Positions 1-12,082 of a DNA stretch of 64,000 nt are shown here, piece after piece. Numbering within the stretch: the stretch's first letter is position 1; each line of letters opens with the position of its first letter. The DNA is from Bacillus cereus group sp. RP43 (GTDB taxonomy: Bacteria; Bacillota; Bacilli; Bacillales; Bacillaceae_G): assembly GCF_040459645.1 (NCBI RefSeq), contig NZ_JARVHQ010000001.1:1550001-1614000 (forward strand), in the 5' to 3' direction. A program made the translations under genes and the position numbers. The notes below the pieces were generated by a model, which made no database searches, was not told the origin of the DNA, and saw only the letters and a program-made list of their open reading frames with translations.

Positions 1-491
1 GTGCAATGGCTGGAGATGGTCAGGTAACGATGGGGAATGCTGTTGTAATGAAACATACAGCTCGCAAAGTTCGCAAACTTTTCCAAGGGAAAGTTTTAGC
101 TGGTTTTGCAGGCTCAGTTGCTGATGCATTTACTCTTTTTGAAATGTTTGAAGGAAAATTAGAAGAGTATAATGGCAACTTGCAGCGCGCTGCAGTTGAG
201 ATGGCGAAACAATGGCGTGGTGATAAAATGCTACGTCAGCTAGAAGCAATGCTCATTGTCATGGATAAAACAACGATGCTCCTTGTTTCAGGTACAGGAG
301 AAGTAATTGAACCAGATGATGGTATTTTAGCAATTGGTTCAGGTGGACATTATGCACTTGCTGCTGGTCGTGCTTTAAAGCAACATGCAAGTGAACAATT
401 AACAGCGAAACAAATTGCGAAGGCCAGTTTAGAAATTGCAGGCGATATTTGTGTTTATACGAACCACAACATAATTGTTGAAGAATTGTAG
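1..491 (+). CDS. hslV: HslV (ClpQ) protease subunit, 5' end cut by window
   Basis: Peptidase subunit of the two-component ATP-dependent HslUV (ClpQY, CodWX) protease in the cytoplasm. The frame is open from base 3, so about 162 residues are seen of a family length near 180. The missing ~18 residues include the N-terminal catalytic residue. Visible features are the conserved start [11 protein letters not shown], the [10 protein letters not shown] stretch and the [16 protein letters not shown] segment, all typical of HslV. The stop is 22 bases before the hslU start, and a good ribosome site lies in the gap, so the two are co-transcribed. Upstream one expects xerC/codV, outside the window. Confidence 0.97.
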   Translation, partial: AMAGDGQVTMGNAVVMKHTARKVRKLFQGKVLAGFAGSVADAFTLFEMFEGKLEEYNGNLQRAAVEMAKQWRGDKMLRQLEAMLIVMDKTTMLLVSGTGEVIEPDDGILAIGSGGHYALAAGRALKQHASEQLTAKQIAKASLEIAGDICVYTNHNIIVEEL

Positions 492-513
492 AATCGTAAG
501 GGAGGCATTTTAT

Positions 514-1905
514 ATGCATTTACATTTTACTCCGCGCCAAATTGTGGAAAAATTAGATCAATACATCATCGGTCAAAAAGATGCAAAGAAAGCGGTTGCT
601 GTAGCTCTACGAAATCGATACCGTCGCAGTAAATTAGTTGAAAATTTACGTGATGAAATTGCACCTAAAAACATTTTAATGATTGGACCGACAGGTGTTG
701 GTAAAACAGAGGTAGCACGGCGAATGGCGAAACTCGTTGGAGCACCTTTTATTAAGGTTGAAGCGACGAAATTTACAGAAGTTGGATATGTGGGTCGAGA
801 TGTAGAGTCGATGGTCCGCGACCTTGTTGAAACGTCTGTTCGTATCGTGAAAGAGGAAATGGTAGTTAAAGTTCAAGATAAAGCAGAAGAGCAAGCGAAT
901 CAACGTCTTGTTGAAATTTTAGTGCCGAGTCCGGAGAAACAATCTGGATTTAAAAATCCATTAGAAATGCTTTTTGGTGGTAATCAAAATTCAAACCAAA
1001 CATCTGATGCACAGGAAGATGATGAAATCGAAAAGAAACGTCAAGATGTGGAAAGAAAGCTTGCGGCAGGCCTTCTTGAAGATGAAGTGGTATCAATCGA
1101 AGTGACGGAACAACAGTCTTCTATGTTTGATATGTTGCAAGGAACTGGCATGGAGCAAATGGGGATGAATTTCCAAGATGCACTAGGAAGTATCATGCCG
1201 AAAAAAACGAAAAAACGTAAACTTTCTGTAAAAGAAGCAAGAAAACTCTTGACAAATGAAGAGGCACAGCGCTTAATTGATATGGATGAAGTTACACAAG
1301 AGGCTGTTTATCGTGCTGAACAGCTCGGGATTATTTTTATCGATGAAATTGACAAAATTGCTGGTAAGCAGTCGAATAGCGTAGATGTATCGCGTGAAGG
1401 TGTGCAACGTGACATTTTACCGATTGTAGAAGGATCGAATGTTGCAACAAAATACGGATCAGTAAAAACGGATTATATTTTATTTGTTGCAGCTGGAGCG
1501 TTCCATATGTCTAAACCGTCGGATTTAATTCCGGAATTGCAAGGGAGATTTCCGATTCGAGTAGAATTAACAAAACTATCGGCGGATGATTTTGTTAAAA
1601 TATTAATCGAGCCAGACAATGCGCTAATTAAACAGTACATGGCGTTATTAGCGACTGAAGGTATAGAAATTGAATTTTCAGACGAAGCTATTCGTAAGAT
1701 TGCTGAGATTGCTTATCAAGTTAATCAGGATACAGATAATATTGGAGCGAGAAGACTTCATACTATTATGGAGAAGCTCCTTGAAGATTTATCGTTTGAG
1801 GCATCTGAAATTACGTTAGAGAAAATAACGATAACACCTCAATATGTTGAGGAAAAATTAGCGACAATAGCTAAAAATAAAGATGTGAGCCAGTTTATTT
1901 TGTAA
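514..1905 (+). CDS. hslU: HslU (ClpY) ATPase subunit of HslUV protease
   Basis: AAA+ unfoldase that feeds substrates to HslV. It has 463 residues, as usual for the family. Walker A is GPTGVGKT at residues 58-65 and Walker B FIDEID near 275-280. The middle (about 130-240) is the charged, insertion-type I domain. The protein ends in SQFIL, the C-terminal tail type that docks into HslV. The ATG at 514 is preferred over an upstream in-frame start because GGGAGG lies about 8 bases before it and the protein then begins at the conserved [15 protein letters not shown]. Confidence 0.98.
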   Translation: MHLHFTPRQIVEKLDQYIIGQKDAKKAVAVALRNRYRRSKLVENLRDEIAPKNILMIGPTGVGKTEVARRMAKLVGAPFIKVEATKFTEVGYVGRDVESMVRDLVETSVRIVKEEMVVKVQDKAEEQANQRLVEILVPSPEKQSGFKNPLEMLFGGNQNSNQTSDAQEDDEIEKKRQDVERKLAAGLLEDEVVSIEVTEQQSSMFDMLQGTGMEQMGMNFQDALGSIMPKKTKKRKLSVKEARKLLTNEEAQRLIDMDEVTQEAVYRAEQLGIIFIDEIDKIAGKQSNSVDVSREGVQRDILPIVEGSNVATKYGSVKTDYILFVAAGAFHMSKPSDLIPELQGRFPIRVELTKLSADDFVKILIEPDNALIKQYMALLATEGIEIEFSDEAIRKIAEIAYQVNQDTDNIGARRLHTIMEKLLEDLSFEASEITLEKITITPQYVEEKLATIAKNKDVSQFIL

Positions 1906-1982
1906 TAGTGTCATCAGGTGACTCGCCCTAGTTTCCAAGTGATGAAAAAATATGTAAGTAACATGTAGGAGGAAATTTTGAA

Positions 1983-2762
1983 ATGGAATTATTAGCAAAA
2001 ACGAGAAAATTAAATGCGTTATTACAGAGCGCAGCAGGAAAGCCTGTAAACTTTAGAGAGATGTCTGATACAATGTGTGAAGTAATTGAAGCGAACGTGT
2101 TCGTTGTAAGTCGTCGTGGTAAATTATTAGGATATGCGATTCACCAACAAATCGAGAACGAACGTATGAAGCACATGCTTGCAGAGCGTCAATTCCCAGA
2201 AGAGTATACGCAAAGCTTATTCAATGTTACAGAAACATCTTCAAATTTAGGTGTGGATAGTGACTACACAGCATTCCCAGTAGAAAATAGAGAATTATTC
2301 GGTCAAGGTTTAACTACAATCGTACCAATCGTTGGTGGCGGTGAGCGTCTAGGTACACTAGTCTTAGCTCGTCTTGGTCAAGAGTTCTTAGACGATGATT
2401 TAATTCTTGCTGAATACAGTTCAACTGTTGTAGGTATGGAAATCTTACGTGAAAAAGCAGAAGAAATCGAAGAGGAAGCACGTAGTAAAGCTGTTGTTCA
2501 AATGGCGATTAGCTCATTATCTTACAGTGAGTTAGAAGCAATCGAGCATATCTTCGAAGAATTAAATGGAACAGAAGGTTTACTTGTTGCAAGTAAAATT
2601 GCTGATCGCGTAGGAATTACTCGTTCTGTAATCGTAAATGCACTACGTAAATTAGAAAGTGCTGGTGTTATTGAGTCTCGCTCTTTAGGTATGAAAGGAA
2701 CATACATTAAAGTGCTAAACGACAAGTTTCTACAGGAACTTGCTAAATTAAAAACAAACTAA
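1983..2762 (+). CDS. codY: CodY global transcriptional repressor
   Basis: GTP- and branched-chain-amino-acid-responsive repressor of stationary-phase, metabolic and virulence genes. It is 259 residues, the family length. The N-terminal GAF-type effector domain is about residues 1-155, followed by a linker helix. A winged helix-turn-helix sits near 203-255, with the recognition segment around [18 protein letters not shown]. It follows hslU by 77 bases with a strong TAGGAGGAAA ribosome site, in the usual codV-hslV-hslU-codY order, and is closed by a terminator at 2774. Confidence 0.98.
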   Translation: MELLAKTRKLNALLQSAAGKPVNFREMSDTMCEVIEANVFVVSRRGKLLGYAIHQQIENERMKHMLAERQFPEEYTQSLFNVTETSSNLGVDSDYTAFPVENRELFGQGLTTIVPIVGGGERLGTLVLARLGQEFLDDDLILAEYSSTVVGMEILREKAEEIEEEARSKAVVQMAISSLSYSELEAIEHIFEELNGTEGLLVASKIADRVGITRSVIVNALRKLESAGVIESRSLGMKGTYIKVLNDKFLQELAKLKTN

Positions 2763-2773
2763 TTTATAAAAAA

Positions 2774-2800
2774 ACTCTCCTCGATTGAGGAGAGTTTTTT
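2774..2800 (+). terminator. Rho-independent terminator of the hslVU-codY operon
   Basis: A 9-bp perfect stem (ACTCTCCTC 2774-2782 with GAGGAGAGT 2787-2795), a 4-base loop and a T run that continues past 2800. It separates the codY operon from rpsB-tsf. Confidence 0.93.
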
Positions 2801-2868
2801 GTTTTTTTAAGAGAATGATTTTGCTTACGTAAGGCGTCATGACAACATTCATTAGAAAACTATTAATT

Positions 2869-2903
2869 AACCTTCAATTCCTTGCTTAAAGGAATTGAAG
2901 GTT
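2869..2903. other. Perfect 15-bp hairpin in the codY-rpsB gap
   Basis: The 15-base arm AACCTTCAATTCCTT (2869-2883) pairs perfectly with 2889-2903 across a 5-base loop. No T run follows, so it is not a standard terminator on the plus strand. The 353-base gap 2763-3115 otherwise holds the codY terminator and the rpsB promoter and leader; I see no gene in it. Confidence 0.6.
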
Positions 2904-2962
2904 GGTAATACTAGAATTTGAGCGTGAAAAAAAGAAAGTTTTACATTGTTCGCATTTTCGAC

Positions 2963-2991
2963 TTGATTGTAATATTTCAGTATGATATAGT
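2963..2991 (+). promoter_or_regulatory. Sigma-A promoter of rpsB-tsf
   Basis: TTGATT (2963-2968), a 17-base spacer and TATAGT (2986-2991). About 125 bases of leader lie between it and the rpsB start, enough for an autoregulatory 5' structure. I could not identify a known leader family. Confidence 0.7.
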
Positions 2992-3112
2992 AAGCAGTGG
3001 TGTCAGTACAAAGTACACACGTTTACTGATTTAAGTGTTGGTGCTACGTTCGTAGTTTCGCTTAGAGATGAAGTAAACGGAGGATATCAAAAAACCATTT
3101 AGGAGGAACTAA

Positions 3113-3817
<705 letters not shown>

Positions 3818-3827
3818 CAAATTTGGA

Positions 3828-3863
3828 AAGGTGATAAGGGGTTCGGCCTTTTATCACCTTTTT
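3828..3863 (+). terminator. Hairpin with T run between rpsB and tsf
   Basis: AAGGTGATAA (3828-3837) pairs with TTATCACCTT (3851-3860), followed by TTTT. A second, smaller AAGGTATAAACACCTTTTTA-like repeat follows at about 3864-3896. It is probably a partial terminator that lowers tsf relative to rpsB, since no clear promoter is seen before tsf. Confidence 0.65.
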
Positions 3864-3920
3864 TAAGGTATAAACACCTTTTTAAAAGGTATAAATACAT
3901 ATTTTAGGAGGATGAAAAAC

Positions 3921-4808
3921 ATGGCAATCACTGCACAAATGGTAAAAGAACTTCGTGAAAAAACTGGCGCAGGTATGATGGACTGCAAAAAAGCTTTAAC
4001 AGAAACTAATGGCGACATGGAGAAAGCAATTGACTTCTTACGTGAAAAAGGTATTGCGAAAGCTGCTAAAAAAGCAGACCGCATCGCTGCTGAAGGTTTA
4101 ACTTTCATCGAAACAAACGGTAACGAAGGTTTAATCTTAGAATTAAACTCTGAAACTGATTTCGTTGCGAAAAACGAAGGTTTCCAAGCATTAATTAAAG
4201 AACTAGCTGCTCACTTATTAGCTAACAAACCTGCTAACGTTGAAGAAGCTATGGCTCAAACAATTGAAGGCGGCAAAACAGTAGAAGAGCACATCAATGA
4301 AGCAATCGCTAAAATTGGTGAAAAACTTACACTTCGTCGTTTCGAAATCGTATCAAAAACTGATGCAGATGCATTCGGCGCTTACCTACACATGGGTGGA
4401 CGTATTGGTGTATTAACAGTTCTTGAAGGTTCTACTGATGAAGCAGCTGCTAAAGATGTAGCAATGCACATTGCAGCAGTTAACCCTAAATACATCGACC
4501 GCGATGCTGTAACAGCTGAAGAAGTTGAGCATGAGCGTCAAGTATTAACACAACAAGCTTTAAACGAAGGCAAGCCTGAAAAAATCGTTGCGAAAATGGT
4601 AGAAGGTCGTCTTGGCAAATTCTTCGAAGAGATTTGTTTACTTGACCAAACATTCGTTAAGAACCCTGACATGAAAGTTCGTCAATTCGTTGAGTCTAAA
4701 GGCGGAACATTAAAAGGATTCGTTCGCTACGCTGTTGGTGAAGGTATCGAAAAACGCGAAGACAACTTTGCTGAAGAAGTAATGAACCAAGTAAAAGGTA
4801 ACAACTAA
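3921..4808 (+). CDS. tsf: Elongation factor Ts
   Basis: Nucleotide exchange factor for EF-Tu. It is 295 residues. The N-terminal UBA-like domain carries [13 protein letters not shown] at residues 14-26 and the second signature [14 protein letters not shown] near 76-89. The ATG at 3921 is chosen because AGGAGG lies 8-9 bases upstream and the family begins [12 protein letters not shown]; an in-frame ATG three codons earlier overlaps that ribosome site. Confidence 0.98.
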   Translation: MAITAQMVKELREKTGAGMMDCKKALTETNGDMEKAIDFLREKGIAKAAKKADRIAAEGLTFIETNGNEGLILELNSETDFVAKNEGFQALIKELAAHLLANKPANVEEAMAQTIEGGKTVEEHINEAIAKIGEKLTLRRFEIVSKTDADAFGAYLHMGGRIGVLTVLEGSTDEAAAKDVAMHIAAVNPKYIDRDAVTAEEVEHERQVLTQQALNEGKPEKIVAKMVEGRLGKFFEEICLLDQTFVKNPDMKVRQFVESKGGTLKGFVRYAVGEGIEKREDNFAEEVMNQVKGNN

Positions 4809-4816
4809 TACAGATT

Positions 4817-4842
4817 AGGGAACACATTGTGTTCCCTTTTTT
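4817..4842 (+). terminator. Terminator after tsf
   Basis: Perfect 9-bp stem AGGGAACAC (4817-4825) / GTGTTCCCT (4829-4837) with a 3-base loop, then TTTTT. Confidence 0.92.
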
Positions 4843-4874
4843 AAAATAAAGATGTAAGCAATTGGAGGTTCATT

Positions 4875-5597
4875 ATGAGTAAACCGAAATATAATCGTGT
4901 CGTTTTAAAGCTGAGCGGAGAAGCTTTAGCTGGCGAGCAAGGATTTGGAATTAACCCAGCTGTTATTAAATCAGTTGCGGAACAAGTGAAAGAAATTGCA
5001 GAACTTGATGTAGAGGTTGCTGTTGTTGTTGGTGGCGGTAACATTTGGCGCGGGAAAATTGGAAGCGAGATGGGCATGGATCGTGCAGGAGCAGATTACA
5101 TGGGTATGTTGGCAACAGTTATGAATTCATTAGCTCTTCAAGATAGCTTAGAGAATATTGGAATTCAAACTCGCGTACAAACTTCAATTGAGATGCGTCA
5201 AGTGGCAGAGCCTTACATTCGTCGTAAAGCAATTCGTCACTTAGAGAAAAAACGTGTTGTTATCTTTGCTGCAGGTACTGGTAACCCATACTTCTCTACA
5301 GATACAACAGCAGCATTACGTGCAGCTGAAATCGAGGCGGACGTTATTTTAATGGCGAAAAATAATGTAGATGGCGTATATAGTGCAGATCCATCTATTG
5401 ACCCAACAGCTACGAAATACGAAACACTTACTTACTTAGATGTATTAAAAGCAGGTTTAGGTGTAATGGATTCTACAGCTTCTTCTTTATGTATGGATAA
5501 TGATATTCCATTAATTGTATTCTCGGTTATGGAAAAAGGTAATATTAAACGTGCCGTTTTAGGCGAAAATATTGGAACAGTTGTAAGGGGGAAATAA
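4875..5597 (+). CDS. pyrH: UMP kinase
   Basis: Converts UMP to UDP in pyrimidine nucleotide synthesis; bacterial UMP kinases belong to the amino acid kinase fold. It is 240 residues. Visible motifs are the N-terminal [15 protein letters not shown], the [10 protein letters not shown] glycine-rich loop and the [19 protein letters not shown] segment. It lies 3 bases before frr, with the frr ribosome site inside its last codons, so pyrH and frr are tightly coupled. Confidence 0.98.
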   Translation: MSKPKYNRVVLKLSGEALAGEQGFGINPAVIKSVAEQVKEIAELDVEVAVVVGGGNIWRGKIGSEMGMDRAGADYMGMLATVMNSLALQDSLENIGIQTRVQTSIEMRQVAEPYIRRKAIRHLEKKRVVIFAAGTGNPYFSTDTTAALRAAEIEADVILMAKNNVDGVYSADPSIDPTATKYETLTYLDVLKAGLGVMDSTASSLCMDNDIPLIVFSVMEKGNIKRAVLGENIGTVVRGK

Positions 5598-5600
5598 ATT

Positions 5601-6158
5601 ATGGGACAACAAGTATTGAAGTCTTCAAATGAAAAAATGGAAAAAGCAGTTGCTGCTTATTCTCGTGAATTAGCAACAGTTCGTGCTGGTCGTGCAAGCT
5701 CGTCTGTATTGGATAAGGTACAAGTTGATTACTATGGTGCACCAACACCAGTTGTGCAATTAGCGAACATTACAGTTCCAGAAGCACGTTTGCTTGTAAT
5801 TCAACCTTATGATAAAACTTCTATCGGTGATATTGAAAAAGCAATTTTAAAAGCAGATTTAGGCTTAAACCCTTCTAATGATGGAACTGTAATTCGTATT
5901 GCATTCCCTGCATTAACAGAAGAGCGTCGTCGTGATCTTGTAAAAGTTGTGAAAAAATATGCTGAGGAAGCAAAAGTTGCTGTTCGTAACGTACGTCGTG
6001 ACAGTAATGATGACCTTAAGAAACTTGAAAAAGCTGGCGACATTACAGAAGATGACTTAAGAGGATATACTGAAGATATCCAAAAAGAAACAGATAAATA
6101 TATTGCAAAAGTTGACGAAATCGCAAAAAACAAAGAAAAAGAAATTATGGAAGTGTAA
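5601..6158 (+). CDS. frr: Ribosome recycling factor
   Basis: Acts with EF-G to split post-termination ribosomes. It is 185 residues. The two long-helix RRF fold is reflected in the heptad-rich ends, and the conserved [19 protein letters not shown] and [19 protein letters not shown] stretches are present. It follows pyrH by 3 bases and is closed by a terminator. Confidence 0.98.
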   Translation: MGQQVLKSSNEKMEKAVAAYSRELATVRAGRASSSVLDKVQVDYYGAPTPVVQLANITVPEARLLVIQPYDKTSIGDIEKAILKADLGLNPSNDGTVIRIAFPALTEERRRDLVKVVKKYAEEAKVAVRNVRRDSNDDLKKLEKAGDITEDDLRGYTEDIQKETDKYIAKVDEIAKNKEKEIMEV

Positions 6159-6179
6159 TAGCGATAATTTCGCAAATAT

Positions 6180-6206
6180 GACCCTCTTCTTAAGGGGGTC
6201 TTTTTA
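6180..6206 (+). terminator. Terminator after frr
   Basis: GACCCTCTT (6180-6188) pairs with AAGGGGGTC (6192-6200), with one G-U pair, then TTTTT. Confidence 0.85.
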
Positions 6207-6243
6207 CACTTTTAGGCATACGTCTGCTTGTTGGAGGGTATGA

Positions 6244-7020
6244 ATGATGTTTAAAAAGTTTCCTTTTTTTAAAAGTAAAAAGGTCACATCGTTTGATCAT
6301 CTCATTGAAAAAGTGAAAAAAGGATATATCCCAGAACACATTGCTATTATTATGGATGGTAATGGAAGATGGGCAAAGAGAAGAGCGATGCCTCGCATTG
6401 CTGGCCATCATGAAGGTATGCAAGTTGTGAAAAAAATCACAAAATTTGCAAGTAACCTTGATGTGAAAGTATTAACTCTTTATGCTTTTTCGACTGAGAA
6501 CTGGAAAAGACCGAAAAAAGAAGTTGATTATTTAATGAAGCTTCCAGAAGAATTTTTAGGTACATTTTTACCAGAGTTGATTGAAGAAAACGTACAAGTC
6601 CGAGTAATAGGGCAAAAAGATCGTCTTCCTACGCATACGCGCAGAGCGATGGAAAAAGCCATGGAAGATACGAAAGAGAATACGGGATTAATTCTTAATT
6701 TCGCGTTAAACTATGGAAGTCGAGATGAAATCGTTTCTGCTGTGCAACATATGATGAAAGATAGTGAGGAAGGAAAAATTCGTTCGGAAGAAATAAGTGA
6801 AGAAATGATTTCTTCTTACTTAATGACGAGTTCTTTACCTGATCCAGAGTTGTTAATCCGTACAAGCGGAGAGCTACGTATTAGTAATTTCATGTTATGG
6901 CAAATTGCTTATTCGGAATTTTGGTTTACAGATGTGTATTGGCCAGATTTTACCGAGGAACATTTGCTAAATGCGATTACGGACTTTCAACATAGAGGGC
7001 GCAGATTCGGAGGCGTGTAG
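6244..7020 (+). CDS. uppS: Undecaprenyl diphosphate synthase (isoprenyl transferase)
   Basis: Makes the C55 lipid carrier for cell-wall synthesis by adding isopentenyl diphosphate units to farnesyl diphosphate. It is 258 residues. The catalytic Asp is in IIMDGNGRWAKRR (residue 38). The conserved C-terminal block RTSGELRISNFMLWQIAYSE is near 203-222. GGAGGG lies 5-10 bases before the ATG. It is followed after 17 bases by cdsA. Confidence 0.97.
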   Translation: MMFKKFPFFKSKKVTSFDHLIEKVKKGYIPEHIAIIMDGNGRWAKRRAMPRIAGHHEGMQVVKKITKFASNLDVKVLTLYAFSTENWKRPKKEVDYLMKLPEEFLGTFLPELIEENVQVRVIGQKDRLPTHTRRAMEKAMEDTKENTGLILNFALNYGSRDEIVSAVQHMMKDSEEGKIRSEEISEEMISSYLMTSSLPDPELLIRTSGELRISNFMLWQIAYSEFWFTDVYWPDFTEEHLLNAITDFQHRGRRFGGV

Positions 7021-7037
7021 AAAGAGAGGGTTTGGTA

Positions 7038-7829
7038 GTGAAACAGAGAATTATTACTGGAGTGATTGCTGCCGCGCTATTCATTCCCATCGTAATTTAC
7101 GGTGGCGTGCCTTTTACAGTTTTAGTGTATGCACTTGCTTCTATAGGTTTATATGAATTAATTCGTATGAACAAGCTTACGCTTATTTCGGTACCAACAG
7201 TTTTAGCTGCAGTATTATTGTGGATTATTTTAATTCCGAGTAGTGCATCAGAACTGTTTACATGGATTGGTTTAGGTAAATTAGAAATCACATTTGTGAT
7301 TGTTTTATTACTTTTATCATATACAGTCCTTTCTAAGAATACATTTACTTTTGACAATGCTTCATTTTTACTTATGGCAACGACATATGTTGGAATGGGA
7401 TTCTTATATTTAAATGAAACGAGAATATTAGGAATCAAATATGTGTTCTGTGCACTATTTGTCATATGGGCAACTGATTCAGGTGCATATTTCATAGGAA
7501 AAGCATTTGGAAAAAGAAAATTGTGGCCAGAAATTAGTCCGAATAAAACGATTGAAGGTTCATTAGGCGGTATTGTTTGTGGAATTGTTGTTGCACTTGT
7601 TTACAATATGTTCTTCCCAGTTGAAGCGAATGTAGGAGTTTTAATCGTTCTGACGATTATCATTTCTATTTTTGGACAAATTGGTGATTTAGTGCAATCT
7701 GCATTTAAACGCCATTATGGTGTAAAGGATTCAGGTACAATTTTACCTGGACATGGTGGTATTTTAGATCGAACAGATAGTTGGTTATTTGTGTTACCAA
7801 TTCTATACTTCTTATTACAATACAATTAA
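7038..7829 (+). CDS. cdsA: Phosphatidate cytidylyltransferase
   Basis: Integral membrane enzyme that makes CDP-diacylglycerol from phosphatidate and CTP, the branch point of phospholipid synthesis. It is 263 residues with about eight hydrophobic segments. The C-terminal signature [10 protein letters not shown]...[12 protein letters not shown] is intact. The GTG at 7038 is preferred because AGAGGG lies 7 bases upstream; a TTG two codons earlier is the alternative. Confidence 0.96.
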   Translation: MKQRIITGVIAAALFIPIVIYGGVPFTVLVYALASIGLYELIRMNKLTLISVPTVLAAVLLWIILIPSSASELFTWIGLGKLEITFVIVLLLLSYTVLSKNTFTFDNASFLLMATTYVGMGFLYLNETRILGIKYVFCALFVIWATDSGAYFIGKAFGKRKLWPEISPNKTIEGSLGGIVCGIVVALVYNMFFPVEANVGVLIVLTIIISIFGQIGDLVQSAFKRHYGVKDSGTILPGHGGILDRTDSWLFVLPILYFLLQYN

Positions 7830-7852
7830 TAAATGAACGAGGGGGTGGAGTC

Positions 7853-8995
7853 ATGAAAAACATTAGTTTATTAGGTGCAAGCGGATCAATCGGTACACAA
7901 ACATTAGATGTGTTACGCTCGCACCCAGACCAATTCCGTCTCGTTGCTTTTTCTGTAGGGAAAAATGTTGATTACGCAGTAAAGGTAATTCAAGAATTTT
8001 CTCCGCAAATTGTCTCTGTGCAAAGAGAGGAAGATGTTTTAAAATTACAAGCTGTTTCTGGTAATACAAAAGTTGTATATGGTAGCGAAGGCTTATTAGA
8101 AGTAGCGCTACATCCTGATACAGAAATTGTAGTGAATGCTGTTGTAGGTAGCGTAGGGTTATTACCGACACTCCGCGCAATTGAGGCGAAAAAAACAATT
8201 GGAATTGCAAACAAAGAAACATTAGTAACTGCAGGGCATCTTGTAATGGAAGCAGCACGAAAACATAATGTATCGTTACTTCCAGTAGACAGTGAACATT
8301 CAGCTATTTTTCAATGCTTGAATGGTGAAAATGAAAAAAGAATCTCTCGCTTAATTATAACTGCTTCAGGCGGAAGTTTTCGTGATAAAACGAGAGATGA
8401 ATTGCATCAAGTGACCGTAGAAGATGCACTTCGTCATCCAAACTGGTCAATGGGTTCGAAAATTACAATTGATTCTGCTACAATGATGAATAAGGGGCTA
8501 GAAGTAATTGAGGCACACTGGCTTTTTGGTATCCCTTATGAGCAAATCGATGTTGTTCTACATAAAGAAAGTATTATTCATTCTATGGTTGAATTTGAAG
8601 ATCGTAGTGTAATGGCGCAGCTTGGCTCACCTGATATGCGAGTACCGATTCAATACGCGCTTACATATCCTGATAGATTACCTCTTTCAGACACAAAACA
8701 GTTAAATTTATGGGAAATGGGAACATTGCATTTTGAGAAAATGAATCAAGACCGTTTCCGTTGTCTACGTTTTGCGTATGAAGCTGGAAAGACAGGTGGA
8801 AGTATGCCGGCTGTAATGAACGCGGCAAATGAAGTAGCTGTTGAAGCTTTTTTACAAAAGAGAATTGGTTTCTTAACAGTGGAAGACCTCATTGAAAAAG
8901 CAATGCACCATCACACTGTCATTGCACGTCCGAGCTTAGAGGAAATTCAGGAAATTGACGCAGCCACAAGACGGTTTGTGATGGAACAAATTTAG
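7853..8995 (+). CDS. dxr: 1-deoxy-D-xylulose 5-phosphate reductoisomerase
   Basis: Second enzyme of the MEP isoprenoid pathway, forming MEP with NADPH and a divalent metal. It is 380 residues. The N-terminal NADPH loop is [16 protein letters not shown]. The active-site segments [13 protein letters not shown] and [10 protein letters not shown] are present, as is [15 protein letters not shown]. It starts at the ATG following GGGGGTGGAG. The preceding uppS and following rseP place it in the envelope-precursor gene block. Confidence 0.97.
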   Translation: MKNISLLGASGSIGTQTLDVLRSHPDQFRLVAFSVGKNVDYAVKVIQEFSPQIVSVQREEDVLKLQAVSGNTKVVYGSEGLLEVALHPDTEIVVNAVVGSVGLLPTLRAIEAKKTIGIANKETLVTAGHLVMEAARKHNVSLLPVDSEHSAIFQCLNGENEKRISRLIITASGGSFRDKTRDELHQVTVEDALRHPNWSMGSKITIDSATMMNKGLEVIEAHWLFGIPYEQIDVVLHKESIIHSMVEFEDRSVMAQLGSPDMRVPIQYALTYPDRLPLSDTKQLNLWEMGTLHFEKMNQDRFRCLRFAYEAGKTGGSMPAVMNAANEVAVEAFLQKRIGFLTVEDLIEKAMHHHTVIARPSLEEIQEIDAATRRFVMEQI

Positions 8996-9012
8996 CAAAG
9001 GTGGTTATGGAA

Positions 9013-10269
9013 TTGAATACAGCGATTGCCTTTATATTAATTTTCGGTGCACTCGTATTTTTCCATGAGCTAGGGCATCTATATTTCGCAAAAAGAGCAG
9101 GTATTTTGTGCCGCGAGTTTGCGATTGGTTTTGGTCCGAAAATATTCTCATTTGAAAAGAATGAAACGGTGTATACGATTCGATTACTGCCCCTGGGTGG
9201 CTATGTAAGAATGGCTGGCGAGGATGCGGACACAGTTGAGTTAAAACCTGGAAAAAAGGTTGGGCTTGTATTAAATGAAAAAGACGAAGTTGTGAAATTA
9301 GTTTTTGACGGACATGAAAAATATCCAAATGTTCGTGTCATTGAAGTCGAACAAGCTGATTTAGAGCATAATCTTACAATTTCGGGTTATGAAGAGTACG
9401 AGGAAGAGCTGCAAACATTCCGAGTGAATGAAAAAGCTCGTATCATTTCTGCGGGAGAAGAAATTCAAATCGCTCCGTACAATAGACAATTTGGCTCTAA
9501 AAAATTGGGCCAACGTGCTCTAACAATTTTTGCAGGTCCTGCAATGAACTTTATTCTAGCATTTGTTATTTTTGTGATTCTTGGATTTGTACAAGGAGTT
9601 CCTGTTGACAAACCGATGGTCGGAAAAGTAATGGAGAATAGTGCTGCAGAACAAGCTGGATTAAAAGAAAACGATACAATTCAAGCAATCAATGGGAAGA
9701 ACACTAGTACATGGAAAGATGTTGTAACGATTGTACGGGAAAACCCAAATAAAGAAATTACGTTACATGTAAAGCGTGATAGTGAGCAATTTAATGTGAA
9801 AGTAACACCAACGCTTGATAAAGAAGGAAAAGACGAAGTTGGTAGAATTGGTGTTTATTCTCCTGTAGAGAAAACAGTGATGGGTTCTATTAAATCAGGA
9901 TTTGAACAAACATACGAATGGACGAAACTAATTTTTGATTCTCTTGTGAAATTAGTGACGGGTCAATTTTCTATTAATGAGTTGTCAGGTCCAGTAGGAA
10001 TTTATAATCTAACAGATCAAGTTGTAGACTATGGATTTACGCGTGTACTAAGTTTAGCGGCAGTTTTAAGTATTAACCTTGGTTTATTTAATCTATTACC
10101 AGTCCCAGCTTTAGACGGTGGACGTTTGTTCTTCTTCTTAATTGAAGCGTTACGAGGAAAGCCAATTGATCGTCAAAAAGAAGGAATGGTTCACTTTATT
10201 GGGTTTGCATTATTAATGTTGCTTATGTTAGTTGTAACATGGAATGACATCCGTAAGTTTTTCTTGTAA
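9013..10269 (+). CDS. rseP: RseP/RasP-type site-2 intramembrane zinc metalloprotease
   Basis: Membrane-embedded protease that cleaves anti-sigma factors and signal peptides within the bilayer. It is 418 residues from the TTG at 9013. The zinc motif HELGH is at residues 18-22 in the first transmembrane segment, a PDZ domain lies about 185-265, and the second active-site motif is in NLLPVPALDGGRL near the C-terminus. In-frame GTG 9001 and ATG 9007 also exist, but they sit on the AAAGGTGG ribosome site, so TTG 9013 is the best-spaced start. Confidence 0.93.
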   Translation: MNTAIAFILIFGALVFFHELGHLYFAKRAGILCREFAIGFGPKIFSFEKNETVYTIRLLPLGGYVRMAGEDADTVELKPGKKVGLVLNEKDEVVKLVFDGHEKYPNVRVIEVEQADLEHNLTISGYEEYEEELQTFRVNEKARIISAGEEIQIAPYNRQFGSKKLGQRALTIFAGPAMNFILAFVIFVILGFVQGVPVDKPMVGKVMENSAAEQAGLKENDTIQAINGKNTSTWKDVVTIVRENPNKEITLHVKRDSEQFNVKVTPTLDKEGKDEVGRIGVYSPVEKTVMGSIKSGFEQTYEWTKLIFDSLVKLVTGQFSINELSGPVGIYNLTDQVVDYGFTRVLSLAAVLSINLGLFNLLPVPALDGGRLFFFLIEALRGKPIDRQKEGMVHFIGFALLMLLMLVVTWNDIRKFFL

Positions 10270-10308
10270 AATAAGAAGAAGTTTATAATGAAATAGAGCT
10301 CGTAGAAT

Positions 10309-10344
10309 AAAATCCCTCACCTAACTCGAGGTGAGGGATTTTAT
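10309..10344 (+). terminator. Terminator between rseP and proS
   Basis: A 14-bp perfect stem, AAAATCCCTCACCT (10309-10322) with its complement at 10329-10342. A-rich and T-rich ends make it likely to work in both directions. Confidence 0.85.
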
Positions 10345-10378
10345 TGCGTATAAGAGTAAAATGAAGAGGTGCGAATAA

Positions 10379-12079
10379 ATGAAACAAAGTATGGTATTCA
10401 GTCCTACATTACGTGAAGTTCCAGCAGATGCTGAAATTAAGAGTCATCAATTATTACTTCGCGCAGGGTTTATGCGTCAAAATGCTTCTGGTATTTATAG
10501 TTTTCTACCATTTGGTTTAAAAGTGTTACACAAAGTAGAACGTATTGTTCGTGAAGAAATGGAGCGCGCAGGGGCAGTAGAACTATTAATGCCAGCTATG
10601 CAAGCTTCTGAATTATGGCAAGAATCAGGCCGTTGGTATTCTTACGGATCAGAATTAATGCGTATGAAAGATCGTAATGCTCGCGAGTTTGCGCTAGGGG
10701 CAACTCATGAGGAAGTAATTACAGATCTTGTACGTGATGAAATTAAATCGTACAAAAAACTACCATTAACATTATATCAAATTCAAACAAAATTCCGTGA
10801 TGAGCAAAGACCACGTTTCGGTTTATTACGCGGAAGAGAATTTTTAATGAAAGATGCGTATTCTTTCCATGCAACACAAGAAAGTTTGGATGAAGTATAT
10901 AGCCGTTTATACGAAGCGTATTCTAATATCTTTGCTCGTTGTGGTTTGAATTTCCGTGCAGTTATCGCTGATTCTGGAGCAATGGGCGGAAAAGATACAC
11001 ATGAATTTATGGTGTTATCTGATGTAGGTGAAGATACAATTGCGTATTCTGATACATCTGATTATGCAGCAAATATTGAAATGGCTCCTGTTGTTGCTAC
11101 GTATACGAAAAGTGATGAAGCTGAAAAGGCACTTGAAAAAGTAGCAACTCCAGATCAAAAAGCTATTGAAGAAGTATCTGCATTTTTAAATATTGCAGCG
11201 GAAAAATGCATTAAATCCATGGTATTTAAAGTAGATGAGAAATTAGTAGTAGTACTTGTTCGTGGCGATCATGAAGTCAATGATGTAAAAGTGAAGAATG
11301 TATACGGAGCTTCAGTCGTTGAGCTTGCTTCCCATGAAGAAATAAAAGAGTTATTAAACTGTGAGGTTGGTTCTTTAGGACCGATTGGTGTTACAGGGGA
11401 TATCGAAATTATCGCTGACCATGCTGTAGCATCAATTGTCAACGGATGTTCAGGAGCGAACGAAGAAGGATTCCATTATGTAAATGTAAATCCAGAACGT
11501 GACTTTAAAGTAAGTCAATATACAGATTTACGCTTCATCCAAGAAGGAGACCAATCTCCAGATGGAAATGGAACAATTCTTTTCGCACGTGGAATTGAAG
11601 TTGGTCATGTATTCAAATTAGGAACTCGTTATAGTGAAGCAATGAACGCAACGTTCCTAGATGAAAACGGAAAAACAAAACCACTTATTATGGGTTGTTA
11701 CGGTATCGGTGTATCTCGTACAGTGGCAGCAATTGCAGAGCAGTTTAATGATGAGAATGGTTTAGTTTGGCCAAAAGCTGTAGCACCGTTCCATGTGCAT
11801 GTAATTCCAGTAAATATGAAATCTGATGCACAACGTGAAATGGGTGAAAATATCTACAACTCATTACAAGAGCAGGGATACGAAGTATTACTAGATGATC
11901 GTGCAGAACGTGCAGGTGTTAAATTTGCAGATGCAGATTTATTCGGCCTTCCAGTTCGTGTTACAGTTGGTAAAAAAGCAGATGAAGGTATTGTAGAAGT
12001 GAAAGTACGTGCTACAGGCGAGTCTGAAGAAGTGAAAGTAGAAGAACTTCAAACATATATTGCTAATATTTTAAAATAA
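10379..12079 (+). CDS. proS: Prolyl-tRNA synthetase
   Basis: Charges tRNA-Pro. It is 566 residues, the long bacterial class II form with an inserted YbaK-like editing domain at about 225-405 that hydrolyses Ala-tRNA-Pro. The catalytic core shows motif 2 ([17 protein letters not shown]) and motif 3 ([13 protein letters not shown]); the anticodon-binding domain is the last ~100 residues. GAAGAGGTG precedes the ATG. There is no room for a T-box leader in the 109-base gap upstream. Confidence 0.97.
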   Translation: MKQSMVFSPTLREVPADAEIKSHQLLLRAGFMRQNASGIYSFLPFGLKVLHKVERIVREEMERAGAVELLMPAMQASELWQESGRWYSYGSELMRMKDRNAREFALGATHEEVITDLVRDEIKSYKKLPLTLYQIQTKFRDEQRPRFGLLRGREFLMKDAYSFHATQESLDEVYSRLYEAYSNIFARCGLNFRAVIADSGAMGGKDTHEFMVLSDVGEDTIAYSDTSDYAANIEMAPVVATYTKSDEAEKALEKVATPDQKAIEEVSAFLNIAAEKCIKSMVFKVDEKLVVVLVRGDHEVNDVKVKNVYGASVVELASHEEIKELLNCEVGSLGPIGVTGDIEIIADHAVASIVNGCSGANEEGFHYVNVNPERDFKVSQYTDLRFIQEGDQSPDGNGTILFARGIEVGHVFKLGTRYSEAMNATFLDENGKTKPLIMGCYGIGVSRTVAAIAEQFNDENGLVWPKAVAPFHVHVIPVNMKSDAQREMGENIYNSLQEQGYEVLLDDRAERAGVKFADADLFGLPVRVTVGKKADEGIVEVKVRATGESEEVKVEELQTYIANILK

Positions 12080-12082
12080 GAA

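Noticed and set aside
10270..10378. T-box leader before proS
   Set aside because: Gap is only 109 bases and is mostly the rseP terminator; no specifier or T-box sequence.
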